This document shows positions 22,814 to 33,999 of a stretch of DNA of 64,000 nt, in pieces. This DNA is from Moraxellaceae bacterium (lineage in GTDB: Bacteria > Pseudomonadota > Gammaproteobacteria > Pseudomonadales > Moraxellaceae). The position numbers were made by a program, and so were the translations under genes. Within the stretch, counting starts at the first letter, position 1. Each line of letters starts with the position of its first letter. The DNA lies in assembly GCA_030680295.1 (NCBI GenBank), contig JAUXVU010000023.1, positions 434,001-498,000 of the forward strand. The letters run 5' to 3'. The notes below the pieces were generated by a model. The model made no database searches, had not been told where the DNA came from, and was given only the letters and a program-made list of their open reading frames with translations.

Positions 22814-23892
22814 GCCATCACCCTTTTGCGCCGAATTGGCCAAGACAATAACAGTAAGGCCAACGCCAAATAGGCGAAGTGAATAGTCCAAAACAACCAT
22901 GCTGATATTTGTTCACGAGCCACACCGTTGACCACCGCCATAATGATCACGATATAACTGAGATACAGCACAATAGCTGGCAGCAACTTAAGGTAACGAC
23001 CTTGCCGTGGATTCACTTGCGCCAATGGCAACGCCAACAACGCCACAATTGGCACCAACATCACCAATGACCAACGGCGACCCCATTCCGATTGCCAACG
23101 TGGGTCTGACTGACGACCTAAAAATAAGCCCACAGTGGGTTGAGACTTAAGCTCCAAGTCAATTTCTGGTTTTTCAGCCATACCTAGACGCAAACGGTAT
23201 CGATCAAAACGAACACGCTCATAATCAGCTTCGCCTGCTCGTAGTTGCCAGCGTTCGCCATCACGCAGCTCAACCACCATTCCATCGAGTAATTCATCGG
23301 CTACGCGGGCTGCCGTTTTGGCACGAACAATTTGTTGGCGCACGCCATCAGCTTGATCTTTTTCTTGCAAGATGATGATGTCATTAAGCAGTGATTTTTC
23401 TTCCGTCATGCTGCCAACATAAAACACGCGGTCACCGACGCGCTGAAATCGTTTAGGCTGGATCAAATCAAAACTGCTGCGCTGAGCTTGTTCGGCGTAC
23501 AACACTTGCGTTTGCTCATGGCCTGTTGGTGCCACCCAGAACACCATAAAAGCATTCAATACGGTAACTAATACGACCGATGGCAATAACCACCGAATAA
23601 GGCGACGCTTGCCCATACCGGCAGCCGACAACACGGCCATTTCGTTATCTAAATACATGCGCCCAAGTGCCAGCAAAATACCGACAAACAGGCCTAAAGG
23701 CACAATGATTTCTAGGAAGGCAGGAAAGCGATAAAAGATCATAGCCATCAACAAGTCGACGGCTAGGCGACCTTCAACTGCGCGCTCAAAATATTGAATT
23801 AAGCGACCACTTACCAAAATAAAAGACAGCAACCCAGCGACCGCTAATGATGTCAGCAAGACCTGCTTATTGATGTAGTGGCGAATAATCAC
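22810..23892 (-). CDS. lptF: LPS export permease LptF
   Basis: A 360-residue YjgP/YjgQ-family permease with GTG start (MIIRHYINKQVLLTSLAV), an N-terminal three-span block, a periplasmic domain (about residues 120-265) and a C-terminal three-span block. It is the first gene of the lptFG pair and diverges from pepA. Confidence 0.95.
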   Translation of the reverse strand: MIIRHYINKQVLLTSLAVAGLLSFILVSGRLIQYFERAVEGRLAVDLLMAMIFYRFPAFLEIIVPLGLFVGILLALGRMYLDNEMAVLSAAGMGKRRLIRWLLPSVVLVTVLNAFMVFWVAPTGHEQTQVLYAEQAQRSSFDLIQPKRFQRVGDRVFYVGSMTEEKSLLNDIIILQEKDQADGVRQQIVRAKTAARVADELLDGMVVELRDGERWQLRAGEADYERVRFDRYRLRLGMAEKPEIDLELKSQPTVGLFLGRQSDPRWQSEWGRRWSLVMLVPIVALLALPLAQVNPRQGRYLKLLPAIVLYLSYIVIIMAVVNGVAREQISAWLFWTIHFAYLALALLLLSWPIRRKRVMA

Positions 23893-24006
23893 GCGCTAGG
23901 GCTTCCCTGATATTTATAAAAACATGAACACTGGCAAATCGCTGACTGCACAGTACACTAGCGGCTTATTATCCGTTATCAAAATCACTTTGTCTTGAGG
24001 TGTCTT

Positions 24007-25488
24007 ATGCAACTCACCGTTTCTGCCGTTCGTCCCGACACACTAGCACAGGCTAAATACCAAGCCATTTTGGTTGCCGTGCATGGCAAACGACTGAGCA
24101 CTGCAGCTGCCAGTATCGACGCTGCCAGCGCTGGCGCGTTGACTCAGGCTATTAATCAAGCCGATTTTGACGGCAAAGCAGGCCAAACGCTTTCCCTTTA
24201 TGGCTTACAAGGTGTACACGCAGGGTTAGTACTAGTGGTCGGTGCCGGTAGTGATGAAACACTCGCCGAACAAGCTTGGCATAACGTGGTTAATGCTGCG
24301 ACCAAAGCCCTACCCAAAGGTATTACTTCAGCCCTATCGACTTTAAGCGATGTAGTTGTAGCTAATCGTGATGAGCTAGAGCGCATTAGTGATCATGCAC
24401 GTTATGCGTTGGAAGCCAGCTACCGCTTTGACCAACATAAATCGAAAAAAACCGAAAGCAAACCGCTGAAGTTAACGCTAGCAGTAAGCAGCGCCAACAA
24501 AGCCGCCAAAGACGCCGTTGTTTGGGGTCAGTGCATTGGCACCGGGCAAAATTTTGCCCGTGACCTCGGCAATCAGCCGGGCAATGTTGCATACCCCGGT
24601 TATTTAGCCGAGATGGCGCGTGCTTTAGGTGATGATGGCAGTGTTGACGTTGAAGTATTAGGCGAAACCGAAATGCTCAAACTGGGCATGAACGCACTAC
24701 TGTCAGTATCAGCCGGCTCAGTGAACGAAGCCCAGTTAGCGGTAATGACCTATAAAGGCGGCAAAGCCAAAGACGCACCGGTGGTATTAGTCGGCAAGGG
24801 CATTACCTTTGATACCGGCGGCATCAGCCTTAAGCCGGGCGCTGGCATGGATGAAATGAAGTTTGATATGTGTGGCGCGGCGTCGGTATTAGGCGTCATG
24901 GCTGCCGTCAAATTAGCCAAGCTAAAACTCAATGTCATTGGCGTGATTGCCTGTGCCGAGAACATGCCATCTGGCACCGCCACTCGCCCCGGCGACATTG
25001 TTAAAACTATGTCGGGACAAACCGTTGAAATTCTCAACACCGATGCCGAAGGTCGTTTGGTACTGTGTGACGCACTGACTTATGTTGAACGCTTTAAGCC
25101 AGCAGCCGTGATTGACGTTGCGACATTAACCGGCGCCTGTGTGGTGGCATTAGGTAAAGTGGCGACCGGCCTATTTTCGACCAATGACGCACTGGCTGAA
25201 GAAATTGCAGCCGCAGGCCAGCGCGTTGATGACCGTGCTTGGCGCATGCCGGTATGGGATGACTATCAAGAGCTTTTGGATTCACCTTTTGCAGACATGG
25301 CCAATATCGGTGGCCCAACCGCCGGCTCAATTACCGCTGCCTGCTATTTGCAACGTTTTACTAAAGCGTACCCATGGGCACACTTAGATATTGCCGGCAC
25401 AGCTTGGTTAAGCGGCGCCAAAAAAGGTGCTACCGGCCGCCCAGTGCCTTTATTACTTGAGTTCCTGCGCGCTCGCGCAGCTGGTTAA
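24007..25488 (+). CDS. pepA: Leucyl aminopeptidase PepA
   Basis: A 493-residue M17 aminopeptidase that releases N-terminal residues; in E. coli it also helps XerCD recombination and carAB control. The catalytic signature NTDAEGRLVLCDAL and metal-site segments GKGITFDTGGISLKP and DMCGAASVLG are present. The ATG at 24007 is preceded by GAGG. The lptFG/pepA-holC-valS arrangement is conserved. Confidence 0.97.
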   Translation: MQLTVSAVRPDTLAQAKYQAILVAVHGKRLSTAAASIDAASAGALTQAINQADFDGKAGQTLSLYGLQGVHAGLVLVVGAGSDETLAEQAWHNVVNAATKALPKGITSALSTLSDVVVANRDELERISDHARYALEASYRFDQHKSKKTESKPLKLTLAVSSANKAAKDAVVWGQCIGTGQNFARDLGNQPGNVAYPGYLAEMARALGDDGSVDVEVLGETEMLKLGMNALLSVSAGSVNEAQLAVMTYKGGKAKDAPVVLVGKGITFDTGGISLKPGAGMDEMKFDMCGAASVLGVMAAVKLAKLKLNVIGVIACAENMPSGTATRPGDIVKTMSGQTVEILNTDAEGRLVLCDALTYVERFKPAAVIDVATLTGACVVALGKVATGLFSTNDALAEEIAAAGQRVDDRAWRMPVWDDYQELLDSPFADMANIGGPTAGSITAACYLQRFTKAYPWAHLDIAGTAWLSGAKKGATGRPVPLLLEFLRARAAG

Positions 25489-25492
25489 GCCG

Positions 25493-25927
25493 ATGTTAGA
25501 AGTTACCTTTTATGTGCTGCCCGCTGACGCCCCGCTGTCAGCGCGCCACACCACGGCCTGTCGTTTAGTCGACAAGGCCTGGCAGCAGCAGCGCAAGGTG
25601 TTAGTGCACGCCGCTAACAAAGCCGAAGCAGAAACCATTGATGAGCTGCTGTGGACGTTTCGGGCCGAGTCATTTATTCCGCACCACATCGTCGGTGAAG
25701 GCCCCACACCGCCCCCGCCGGTTCGCATCAGCTGGGACACCCCGCCGACGGATAGCCGAGACATTTTGATTAACCTTAGCCCAGATATTCCGGCTGGTTT
25801 TGATCGCTTCCAGCGCGTCATTGAAATTGTCGCAGGCACCGACAGCGAACGTGAACAGGCCCGACTGCATTGGAAAGAATACAAACGCTTAGGCATATCC
25901 GTGCAAGCACATGAGTTAAGCGCCTAA
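25493..25927 (+). CDS. holC: DNA polymerase III chi subunit
   Basis: A 144-residue protein starting [30 protein letters not shown], matching HolC, which links the clamp loader to SSB. It starts 4 bp after pepA and precedes valS, as in related genomes. Confidence 0.93.
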   Translation: MLEVTFYVLPADAPLSARHTTACRLVDKAWQQQRKVLVHAANKAEAETIDELLWTFRAESFIPHHIVGEGPTPPPPVRISWDTPPTDSRDILINLSPDIPAGFDRFQRVIEIVAGTDSEREQARLHWKEYKRLGISVQAHELSA

Positions 25928-25986
25928 ATCCCGGCCAGAGCCGTTATAATTCCCCTCTTTATTTTGCTGCAACGAGTGACTACGTT

Positions 25987-28827
25987 ATGGATTCAACCTT
26001 TAACCCCGCCGATATCGAAAGCCGCTGGAGTGAGCGCTGGGAAAAAGAAGGCTGCTACAAGCCTTCCGGTACAGGCACCCCCTACTGCATTATGATTCCG
26101 CCGCCGAATGTCACCGGCTCGTTGCATATGGGGCATGGTTTTAATAACGCCATCATGGATGCCTTAATTCGTTTTCATCGCATGCGTGGTCACAACACGC
26201 TTTGGCAGCCGGGCACCGACCATGCCGGCATTGCCACTCAAATGGTGGTTGAACGCCAACTCGCCGCCAATGGTGTTAGTCGCCATGATTTAGGCCGCGA
26301 ACAATTTTTAGAAAAAGTCTGGGAATGGAAAGAACAATCAGGCGGCACCATTACGCGTCAAATTCGTCGCTTAGGCTCTTCCGTTGACTGGTCTCGTGAA
26401 CGTTTCACCATGGATGCCGGCTTGTCCAAGGCCGTGCAAGAAGCTTTTGTACGCCTGCATGAAGACGGCCTGATTTATCGTGGCAAACGTTTGGTGAACT
26501 GGGACCCCAAACTGCACACCGCCATTTCTGACCTAGAAGTGTTGTCAGAAGAAAAAACAGGCTCGCTGTGGCATTTCCGTTACCCCCTAGCAGACGGTAG
26601 TGGCCATTTAGTGGTTGCCACCACACGTCCAGAAACCATGCTCGGTGATACGGCTGTTGCGGTGCATCCAGATGACGAACGCTACCAGCACTTAGTTGGC
26701 CAGCAAGTTCGCCTGCCAGTTACCGGCCGTTTAATTCCAATTATTGCTGATACTTATGTCGACAAAAACTTCGGCACCGGCTGCGTCAAAATCACCCCTG
26801 CTCATGACTTTAATGACTATGAAGTTGGCAAACGTCATCAGCTACCATTGATTAATGTGCTGGACCAAGACGCTGCTATTTTGGCTGAATTTGATGTCAT
26901 GGCCGGTGGCAGTTTTGAGGTGTTACCAACTGAATCCTGTCCAACGGCATTTGCTGGTCTAGACCGTTTTGTTGCCCGCAAACAAATTGTGGCGCTTGCC
27001 GAAAGCGAAGGCTGGTTGGACGAAATCAAACCGCATGCGCTAAAAGTGCCGACCGGTGACCGTTCGGGTGTGGTGGTTGAGCCTTGGCTGACCGATCAGT
27101 GGTATGTCAAAGCTTCCGTTTTGGCCAAGCCAGCATTGGAAGCCGTTGAAGACGGCCGCATTAAGTTTGTGCCAGAACAATACCAAAACATGTATTACGC
27201 CTGGATGCGTGACATTCAGGATTGGTGTATTTCGCGCCAGTTATGGTGGGGCCATCGCATTCCGGCTTGGTATGACGAGCAAGGCGGCATTTATGTCGGT
27301 CGCAGTGAAGCGGAAGTGCGTAGCAAACATCAGCTAGACGACTCGCTGGTGTTACGCCAAGACGATGACGTGCTCGATACTTGGTTCTCATCCGCGTTAT
27401 GGACCTTCTCAACGTTGGGCTGGCCCGATAAAACGCCGGACCTGCAAACCTTCCATCCAAGCAATGTGTTGGTGACGGGCTTTGACATCATCTTTTTCTG
27501 GGTAGCACGCATGATCATGATGACCATGCACTTTATGAAAAATGAAGATGGCTCACCGCAAGTGCCATTTAAAACCGTGTATGTGCATGGATTGGTGCGT
27601 GATGGCGAAGGCCAGAAGATGTCGAAGTCCAAGGGCAATGTCTTAGACCCCTTAGACATTATTGATGGCATCACGTTAGATGACCTGGTGGCCAAACGAA
27701 CCACTGGCCTGATGCAGCCGAAAATGGCGGAGAAAATCGAAAAAGCCACACGCAAAGAATTCCCGGAAGGTATTCGCGCCTTTGGCACCGACGCCCTGCG
27801 CTTTACTAATTGCGCACTGGCATCAACTGGCCGAGACATTAAGTTCGATATGAACCGTGTTGAAGGCTACCGCAACTTCTGCAACAAGCTGTGGAATGCT
27901 GCCCGTTTTGTGCTATCGAATACGGAAGGCCAAGATTGCGGTCAAGACGAGTCATTACCACTCGAGCGCTCGCTGGCCGACCGCTGGATTATTTCTCGTC
28001 TGCAAGAAACCGAAGCTGCGGTCATTGCCGCCATGGCCGAATACCGCTTTGACCATGTTGCTCAAACCATTTATGACTTTGTTTGGAATGAATACTGTGA
28101 CTGGTATTTAGAGCTGACCAAACCAGTGCTGAGTGCAGACACACAAGCCACCGAAGCACAGCAGCGTGCGGCTCGTCGCACCTTGGTACGTGTACTAGAA
28201 ACCATCTTGCGCATCACCCACCCCTTGATGCCGTTTATCACCGAAGAAATTTGGCAACGGGTGAAGCCACTGGCCAATGCCGAAGGTGAGTTCCTGATGC
28301 TGGCGCGCTTCCCCGAGCCTGACTTAAGCCGCGTTGATGCCGATGCCAACAGCGAAATCGCGTGGATTCAGCAAGTCATCGCCGGCATTCGTAATATTCG
28401 TGGTGAGCTCGGCATTTCGCCCGGTAAACCATTGCCTTTATTGGCCACCAATGTCAGTGCCGATGATGCGACCAAGCTGCAACGCCAAGATGCCCTGCTG
28501 CGCTTTATTGGTCGCCTGGAAAGCATCACCGTCGTGGCTAACGAAGCCGATTTGCCGCCGGTATCCACCGCCTTAGTGGGTCAAATGACCTTAGGTGTGC
28601 CTTTAGCCGGCCTGATTGATGTTGCTGCTGAATTGGCGCGACTGGATAAAGAAATTGCGCGCCTGGGCCAGGAAGTGGCGCGTGTTGAAGCCAAGCTTTC
28701 AAACGAGTCATTTGTTGCGCGTGCGCCGGCCGACGTGGTGGCGAAAGAGCGCGCCAAAATTGCTGACAATCAGCGCGCTCAGGCCGCGTTGCTAGAGCAA
28801 CGTGAGCGAATTGCGCTAATTAGCTAG
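25987..28827 (+). CDS. valS: Valyl-tRNA synthetase
   Basis: A 946-residue class I synthetase. The HIGH box is [10 protein letters not shown] near residue 45, the editing domain follows, the KMSKS box is [10 protein letters not shown], and the protein ends with the ValS coiled-coil arm ([26 protein letters not shown] broken across residues ~875-905). Length is standard. Confidence 0.98.
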   Translation: MDSTFNPADIESRWSERWEKEGCYKPSGTGTPYCIMIPPPNVTGSLHMGHGFNNAIMDALIRFHRMRGHNTLWQPGTDHAGIATQMVVERQLAANGVSRHDLGREQFLEKVWEWKEQSGGTITRQIRRLGSSVDWSRERFTMDAGLSKAVQEAFVRLHEDGLIYRGKRLVNWDPKLHTAISDLEVLSEEKTGSLWHFRYPLADGSGHLVVATTRPETMLGDTAVAVHPDDERYQHLVGQQVRLPVTGRLIPIIADTYVDKNFGTGCVKITPAHDFNDYEVGKRHQLPLINVLDQDAAILAEFDVMAGGSFEVLPTESCPTAFAGLDRFVARKQIVALAESEGWLDEIKPHALKVPTGDRSGVVVEPWLTDQWYVKASVLAKPALEAVEDGRIKFVPEQYQNMYYAWMRDIQDWCISRQLWWGHRIPAWYDEQGGIYVGRSEAEVRSKHQLDDSLVLRQDDDVLDTWFSSALWTFSTLGWPDKTPDLQTFHPSNVLVTGFDIIFFWVARMIMMTMHFMKNEDGSPQVPFKTVYVHGLVRDGEGQKMSKSKGNVLDPLDIIDGITLDDLVAKRTTGLMQPKMAEKIEKATRKEFPEGIRAFGTDALRFTNCALASTGRDIKFDMNRVEGYRNFCNKLWNAARFVLSNTEGQDCGQDESLPLERSLADRWIISRLQETEAAVIAAMAEYRFDHVAQTIYDFVWNEYCDWYLELTKPVLSADTQATEAQQRAARRTLVRVLETILRITHPLMPFITEEIWQRVKPLANAEGEFLMLARFPEPDLSRVDADANSEIAWIQQVIAGIRNIRGELGISPGKPLPLLATNVSADDATKLQRQDALLRFIGRLESITVVANEADLPPVSTALVGQMTLGVPLAGLIDVAAELARLDKEIARLGQEVARVEAKLSNESFVARAPADVVAKERAKIADNQRAQAALLEQRERIALIS

Positions 28828-28898
28828 AAAAGGCTTTATTTTGCTATGATCGGCCTTAATAACAAGGCAGTTACTGCCGATCTTGGAGTGCTTGAGTC

Positions 28899-30143
28899 AT
28901 GAAGCCACTATTTAAACGCGGACTGGATGCCGCCCAATTTGTGCGCGATCGGGGCTTTGCTATTGCAGACAACGCCTTTGATTGGCTGTTCCTACGCGAA
29001 ACATTGGTGAAATCTGGCCTGACCTATTACGAAACAATCTTTGAAAGCGACCCCATGTCGCTGCGTTATTATCCGCCGCCCGAAGAAAGTTATATCGAGC
29101 TTGCCGGGCACGAACGCGTTTATGTTGAACACAACCGCCTGCCCGTGCCGCTTGTTCTTGTGCCACCACTTGGTGTGACCACCGAATCCTTTGACTTAAT
29201 GCCGCAGCGTAGCTTGGCGCGTTATATGGCCGCGCGTGGCTTCCACGTGTACCTGATCGACTGGGGCAAACCAGAAAAGCGCCACGCCAACTTAGGCCTG
29301 CAAGACTACGCACAACACATGTTTGGTGATGCCCTGCGTGAAGTCCGCCAGCATAGTGGCAGCCAAGATGTCTCGTTAATGGGCTGGTGCATGGGCGGCT
29401 TGCTGTCATTGTTATACAGCGGCTTCACCCATGACCCACATGTACGCAATATGGTCACTATCGCTAGCCCAATTGATATGCGCGGCGGCGGCATGGTGGC
29501 GCAAGCATCAACCATTTTTAGTGTGCCAGCCAAAGTGGTGCGCAAGCTGAGCAGCTTCCGTCTGCACAATATCAGTCCGAAGTTTTTACACTCCCCGGGT
29601 TGGATGACCACATTAAGCTTTAAGCTGACCGACCCCATCGGCAGCATTACAACCTATTGGGACTTAGTCACCAAACTTTGGGACCGTGAATTTGTCACAG
29701 GCCACAGCACCACCTCCGACTACCTGAACAATATGTTGGACTACCCCGGCGGGGTTATTCAGGACATGATGGTCAAAATGGCTGTCGACAATCAAATGGC
29801 CAAGGGTCGTGTCGAAGTGCGTGGTGCAGTTGCTGACTTAAGCCAAATCACCGCTAATATGTTGGTCTTTGCTGGCAAAACTGACGTCTTAGTTTCGCCC
29901 GGCATTGCCCGCGGCATTATTAATATTGTTGCGTCTAAAGATAAGCAGTTCCATATCGCCCCCGGTGGACATATGGGCGTCATTTTGGGCAGTAGCGCCG
30001 TCAAATCAGTATGGGAACCGGTTGTTAACTGGCTCAATCCTCGCTCGCAAAATGATGCGGCCAAAGAAGATGATTTGAGCTCGGCTGAGGCACTGAACCG
30101 ACAAGCACGACACCGACGCATTGCTGAAGACCCAACACTCTGA
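28899..30143 (+). CDS. PhaC-like alpha/beta hydrolase (polyhydroxyalkanoate synthase family)
   Basis: The 414-residue protein has the PHA-synthase lipase-like box GWCMGG with a putative nucleophile at Cys164, an Asp in GKTDVLVSP and a His in PGGHMGVILGSS, the Cys-Asp-His triad of PhaC. It lacks the long N-terminal domain of class I/II enzymes and is near class III PhaC in length, but no phaE, phaA/B, phasin or phaR is adjacent. It is followed 46 bp later by an acyl-CoA synthetase. Either a short PHA synthase or a related acyltransferase is possible. Confidence 0.75.
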   Translation: MKPLFKRGLDAAQFVRDRGFAIADNAFDWLFLRETLVKSGLTYYETIFESDPMSLRYYPPPEESYIELAGHERVYVEHNRLPVPLVLVPPLGVTTESFDLMPQRSLARYMAARGFHVYLIDWGKPEKRHANLGLQDYAQHMFGDALREVRQHSGSQDVSLMGWCMGGLLSLLYSGFTHDPHVRNMVTIASPIDMRGGGMVAQASTIFSVPAKVVRKLSSFRLHNISPKFLHSPGWMTTLSFKLTDPIGSITTYWDLVTKLWDREFVTGHSTTSDYLNNMLDYPGGVIQDMMVKMAVDNQMAKGRVEVRGAVADLSQITANMLVFAGKTDVLVSPGIARGIINIVASKDKQFHIAPGGHMGVILGSSAVKSVWEPVVNWLNPRSQNDAAKEDDLSSAEALNRQARHRRIAEDPTL

Positions 30144-30189
30144 AGTGCCCAACACTTATTGCACGACTTGATTATCGAGAGCACCAGCC

Positions 30190-31848
30190 ATGCAGCAACA
30201 GAAACACCCCGTTGAGCGCCTGCTTGAACACGCCAAGTCTATTCCAACGAAAACTTGGCTAGTGCAACCGGTGGGAGACTCAACACGCACTTGGACTTGG
30301 GCTGAAGCCACCCGTGAAATTGGTCGTATGGCATCCGCGCTACAAGCACATGATTGGCCAAAGGGCTCTTGCATCGCCATTTCAGGTCGAAACACCGCGC
30401 ATTGGTTTATGGCCGACCTAGCCATTCAGTGGGCTGGTTATGTCTCGGTAGGGCTTTATCCCAAACAGTCAGCACGTAGTGTGCGCTACATCTTAGAACA
30501 CTGTGAGGCCAAAGCTGTTTTTCTGGGCCCCATGCCCGATAGCGATGAATTTGTCAGCGCCATCCCTACAGACATTTTAAAAATTGGCTTCCCCTATGTA
30601 GATGCACCGGTAGGCACAATCGACTGGGATCGCATGGCGCAGGCCTGCTCACCACTGCAGAAATACCAAGCACCAGCGCCAGATGCGCTGATGACGCTAA
30701 TTTACACCTCAGGCACCACCGGCAACCCCAAAGGCGCCATGATCACCTATGGCAGCATCGCCTGGGTTGCCAAGGCATTTTTAAGTAAATTGCCCGCCGC
30801 CCATAACGATGAACGACTGTTTTCTTTCCTACCGCTAGCCCATGTGTTTGAGCGCATTGTGGTGGAAATGGCCAGCCTAATTTGGCGTGCCGAAGTTCAT
30901 TTTTTGGAAAATATCGATAGGTTACCGCAGCAATTAGCTAACGTAGCGCCCACACGATTTTCAGCCGTACCCCTGGTATGGGGACGCTTCCAAGCCGGCA
31001 TTTTGAAGCAGTTATCGCAGCGAAAACTAGACAAGTTATTGGCCGTACCCGTTTTGGGCCGTGCCGTGCAATACAAGATTCGTAAATTACTTGGTTTGCA
31101 AAATGTCCGCTTGGCGGCATCAGGTGCTGCTCCAATTCCACAAACCACACTGCAGTGGTTTAAAGACACGCTGGGACTAACCATTTACGAAGGTTATGGC
31201 ATGAGTGAAAACTGTGCCTATGCCTCGGCAAACTTACCCGGCCAAATCCGCTTTGGCTCTGTCGGCAAACCCTTCCCAGATGCTGGCTTACGTATTAGTG
31301 AAGAAGGTGAAGTCCAAATTCGACATCCGGGTGTAATGGCCGGTTATTACAAAGACCCAGAACAAACTGCCAAGGCATTTACCTCAGATGGCTGGTTACG
31401 CACGGGTGATAAAGGCAAGTTAGATCAAGACGGTTACCTCTATATTACTGGCCGCCTAAAAGACATCTTCAAAACGGCCAAAGGCAAATATGTGTCGCCT
31501 GCGCTGATTGAATCAGCGTTTTCAGTAAATACAGACATTGAACATGTGTGCGTGATTGGTAATAATTTAAACCAACCGGTGGCATTGGTTAACTTATCTG
31601 CACTTGCACTGGAAAAACCCATCCAGCAACTTGAGCGCGATATGCTGCTCACGCTCGACGAAGTCAACATTGGCCTTGAAGACCATGAACGCATTGCTAA
31701 GGTCATTATCAGCCGCGATCCTTGGACCACTGAAAATGGCTTTATCACGCCCACATTAAAAGTTAGGCGAGACATGTTGGAAGATCGATATGCCGATTTT
31801 ATTGCTGAAGCGTTAAGTGACCGTAAGCGTCTTGTGGCGTGGCACTAA
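30190..31848 (+). CDS. Long-chain-type acyl-CoA synthetase (AMP-binding)
   Basis: A 552-residue ANL-family enzyme. It has the P-loop IYTSGTTGNPKGAM, the adenine motif YGMSE and the hinge motif GDKGKLDQDGYLYITGRLKDIFKTAKGKY, and the architecture of long-chain fatty acyl-CoA synthetases (LC-FACS/FAA1-like, cf. AMP-binding enzymes of PRK-type FadD homologues). It activates carboxylic acids to CoA esters. It probably shares an operon with the PhaC-like gene; together they suggest acyl-CoA use or storage. Confidence 0.85.
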   Translation: MQQQKHPVERLLEHAKSIPTKTWLVQPVGDSTRTWTWAEATREIGRMASALQAHDWPKGSCIAISGRNTAHWFMADLAIQWAGYVSVGLYPKQSARSVRYILEHCEAKAVFLGPMPDSDEFVSAIPTDILKIGFPYVDAPVGTIDWDRMAQACSPLQKYQAPAPDALMTLIYTSGTTGNPKGAMITYGSIAWVAKAFLSKLPAAHNDERLFSFLPLAHVFERIVVEMASLIWRAEVHFLENIDRLPQQLANVAPTRFSAVPLVWGRFQAGILKQLSQRKLDKLLAVPVLGRAVQYKIRKLLGLQNVRLAASGAAPIPQTTLQWFKDTLGLTIYEGYGMSENCAYASANLPGQIRFGSVGKPFPDAGLRISEEGEVQIRHPGVMAGYYKDPEQTAKAFTSDGWLRTGDKGKLDQDGYLYITGRLKDIFKTAKGKYVSPALIESAFSVNTDIEHVCVIGNNLNQPVALVNLSALALEKPIQQLERDMLLTLDEVNIGLEDHERIAKVIISRDPWTTENGFITPTLKVRRDMLEDRYADFIAEALSDRKRLVAWH

Positions 31849-32931
<1,083 letters not shown>

Positions 32932-32938
32932 TTAAACT

Positions 32939-33850
32939 GTGAATCAGCAAACTGCTCAATCCTTAGGTCAGCTTCTGTCGCAGGCCCGCCTTGATAGCGG
33001 AAAAAGCCTGAAGGAGCTGCATGAGGCCACCCTGGTTTCAGTTAAATACCTAACCGCACTTGAGCAGAATGCGTTTGATGAGCTGCCCAGCGCAGCCTAT
33101 ATCAAAGGTTATCTGCGTCGCATTGCTGAGGTGCTTGGCACCTCAGCTGAGCCGCTAATTGCTGCTTATGATTCGCGCCTTAACCCAGTGACTCCCACTA
33201 TCAAAGCTGCTGCCACTGTCGCTGTAGCATCCGAGCCGCCGTGTGAGGCACACAGCAGTGATCGCAGTTATTTTGTCGACCTAATTCGTCTTACTCAGCA
33301 CTTGTTAGGCTACTTATGGTCCGATATTTTTCCATGGGTACGCGACCGTTTGCCTGCCAAACGACTGTTGCTAATTTTACTGATTCTGCTCGTTGCCGTG
33401 CTGGGCTACCGCTTTTGGCCGACCACACAAGGCAGCAGCCCTGAAGCTATTTTTGTACCCGTCGTAAATGTAGTTGAGCAGGAGGCTGAGCCCGTTGTAA
33501 TTGAAATGATTACACCCGAGCCAACGCCTGAAGTGACTACTGAAGCCACCCCTGAAGTAGTAATACCAGCATTAGACAGTGCGATTGAAGAGCCATTAGT
33601 GGTTGCTCCGCCCGCACCCACGCCAGCACCAGAGCCAGTCACCGGCCCAGACCGAATTGAAATGAGCTTTTTTGGACCCTCTGTGATTCGTGTCACTGAT
33701 GCCAATGGCAAACCCATCGCATCCGGATTGAAGCGAGCTGGAGACACTGTCCGAGCAAGAGGCACCCAACCGTTTAGAATTCAAGTGGGCAATCCAAACG
33801 TCACCGACATACGTGTCAATGGCATTGTGGTGCAAGGCACGCCGTTATAA
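32939..33850 (+). CDS. RodZ-like HTH/transmembrane protein (second copy)
   Basis: A 303-residue protein with GTG start: N-terminal HTH_25 (LSQARLDSGKSLKELHEATLVSVKYL), a span near residues 143-160 (LLLILLILLVAVLGYRF), a linker of Glu/Pro/Thr repeats (TPEPTPEVTTEATPEV) and a C-terminal DUF4115-like domain (GPSVIRVTDANGKPIASG). The same layout as the rodZ at 1086-1955 but clearly different in sequence. Being 7 bp after the mreB-like gene, it probably forms a dedicated MreB-RodZ pair with it. Confidence 0.85.
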   Translation: MNQQTAQSLGQLLSQARLDSGKSLKELHEATLVSVKYLTALEQNAFDELPSAAYIKGYLRRIAEVLGTSAEPLIAAYDSRLNPVTPTIKAAATVAVASEPPCEAHSSDRSYFVDLIRLTQHLLGYLWSDIFPWVRDRLPAKRLLLILLILLVAVLGYRFWPTTQGSSPEAIFVPVVNVVEQEAEPVVIEMITPEPTPEVTTEATPEVVIPALDSAIEEPLVVAPPAPTPAPEPVTGPDRIEMSFFGPSVIRVTDANGKPIASGLKRAGDTVRARGTQPFRIQVGNPNVTDIRVNGIVVQGTPL

Positions 33851-33863
33851 GGCCGTGGTAGCG

Positions 33864-33913
33864 GTGGTGCCGGAGATAGGAGTCGAACCTACGACCTTCG
33901 CATTACGAATGCG
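33864..33913 (-). repeat. Left att repeat: displaced 3' end of tRNA-Thr
   Basis: A 50-bp sequence identical to 50602-50651. It holds the 3' half of tRNA-Thr from the anticodon stem to CCA, but no 5' half follows, so it is not a working tRNA. It marks the distal end of the island. Confidence 0.95.
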
Positions 33914-33960
33914 TTCAATAATCCAGTATTTACAAGGCCTGTAGCTATTTTTAGCACCAT

Positions 33961-33983
33961 TTGCCACAATATTGCCACAGTTG
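33961..33983 (+). repeat. Left integrase arm-site-like tandem motif
   Basis: Two head-to-tail copies of TTGCCACAA/G. The same 23-base arrangement with one difference lies at 50501-50523 near the other end. Repeated motifs near both ends of a tRNA-integrated element are expected of tyrosine-integrase arm sites. Confidence 0.65.
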
Positions 33984-33999
33984 AGAAAAAGGTGCGGCA

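Noticed and set aside
33864..33940. Possible second tRNA-Thr gene at the left island end
   Set aside because: Only the 3' half is present; the 5' acceptor and D-arm are absent, so it is the displaced att copy.
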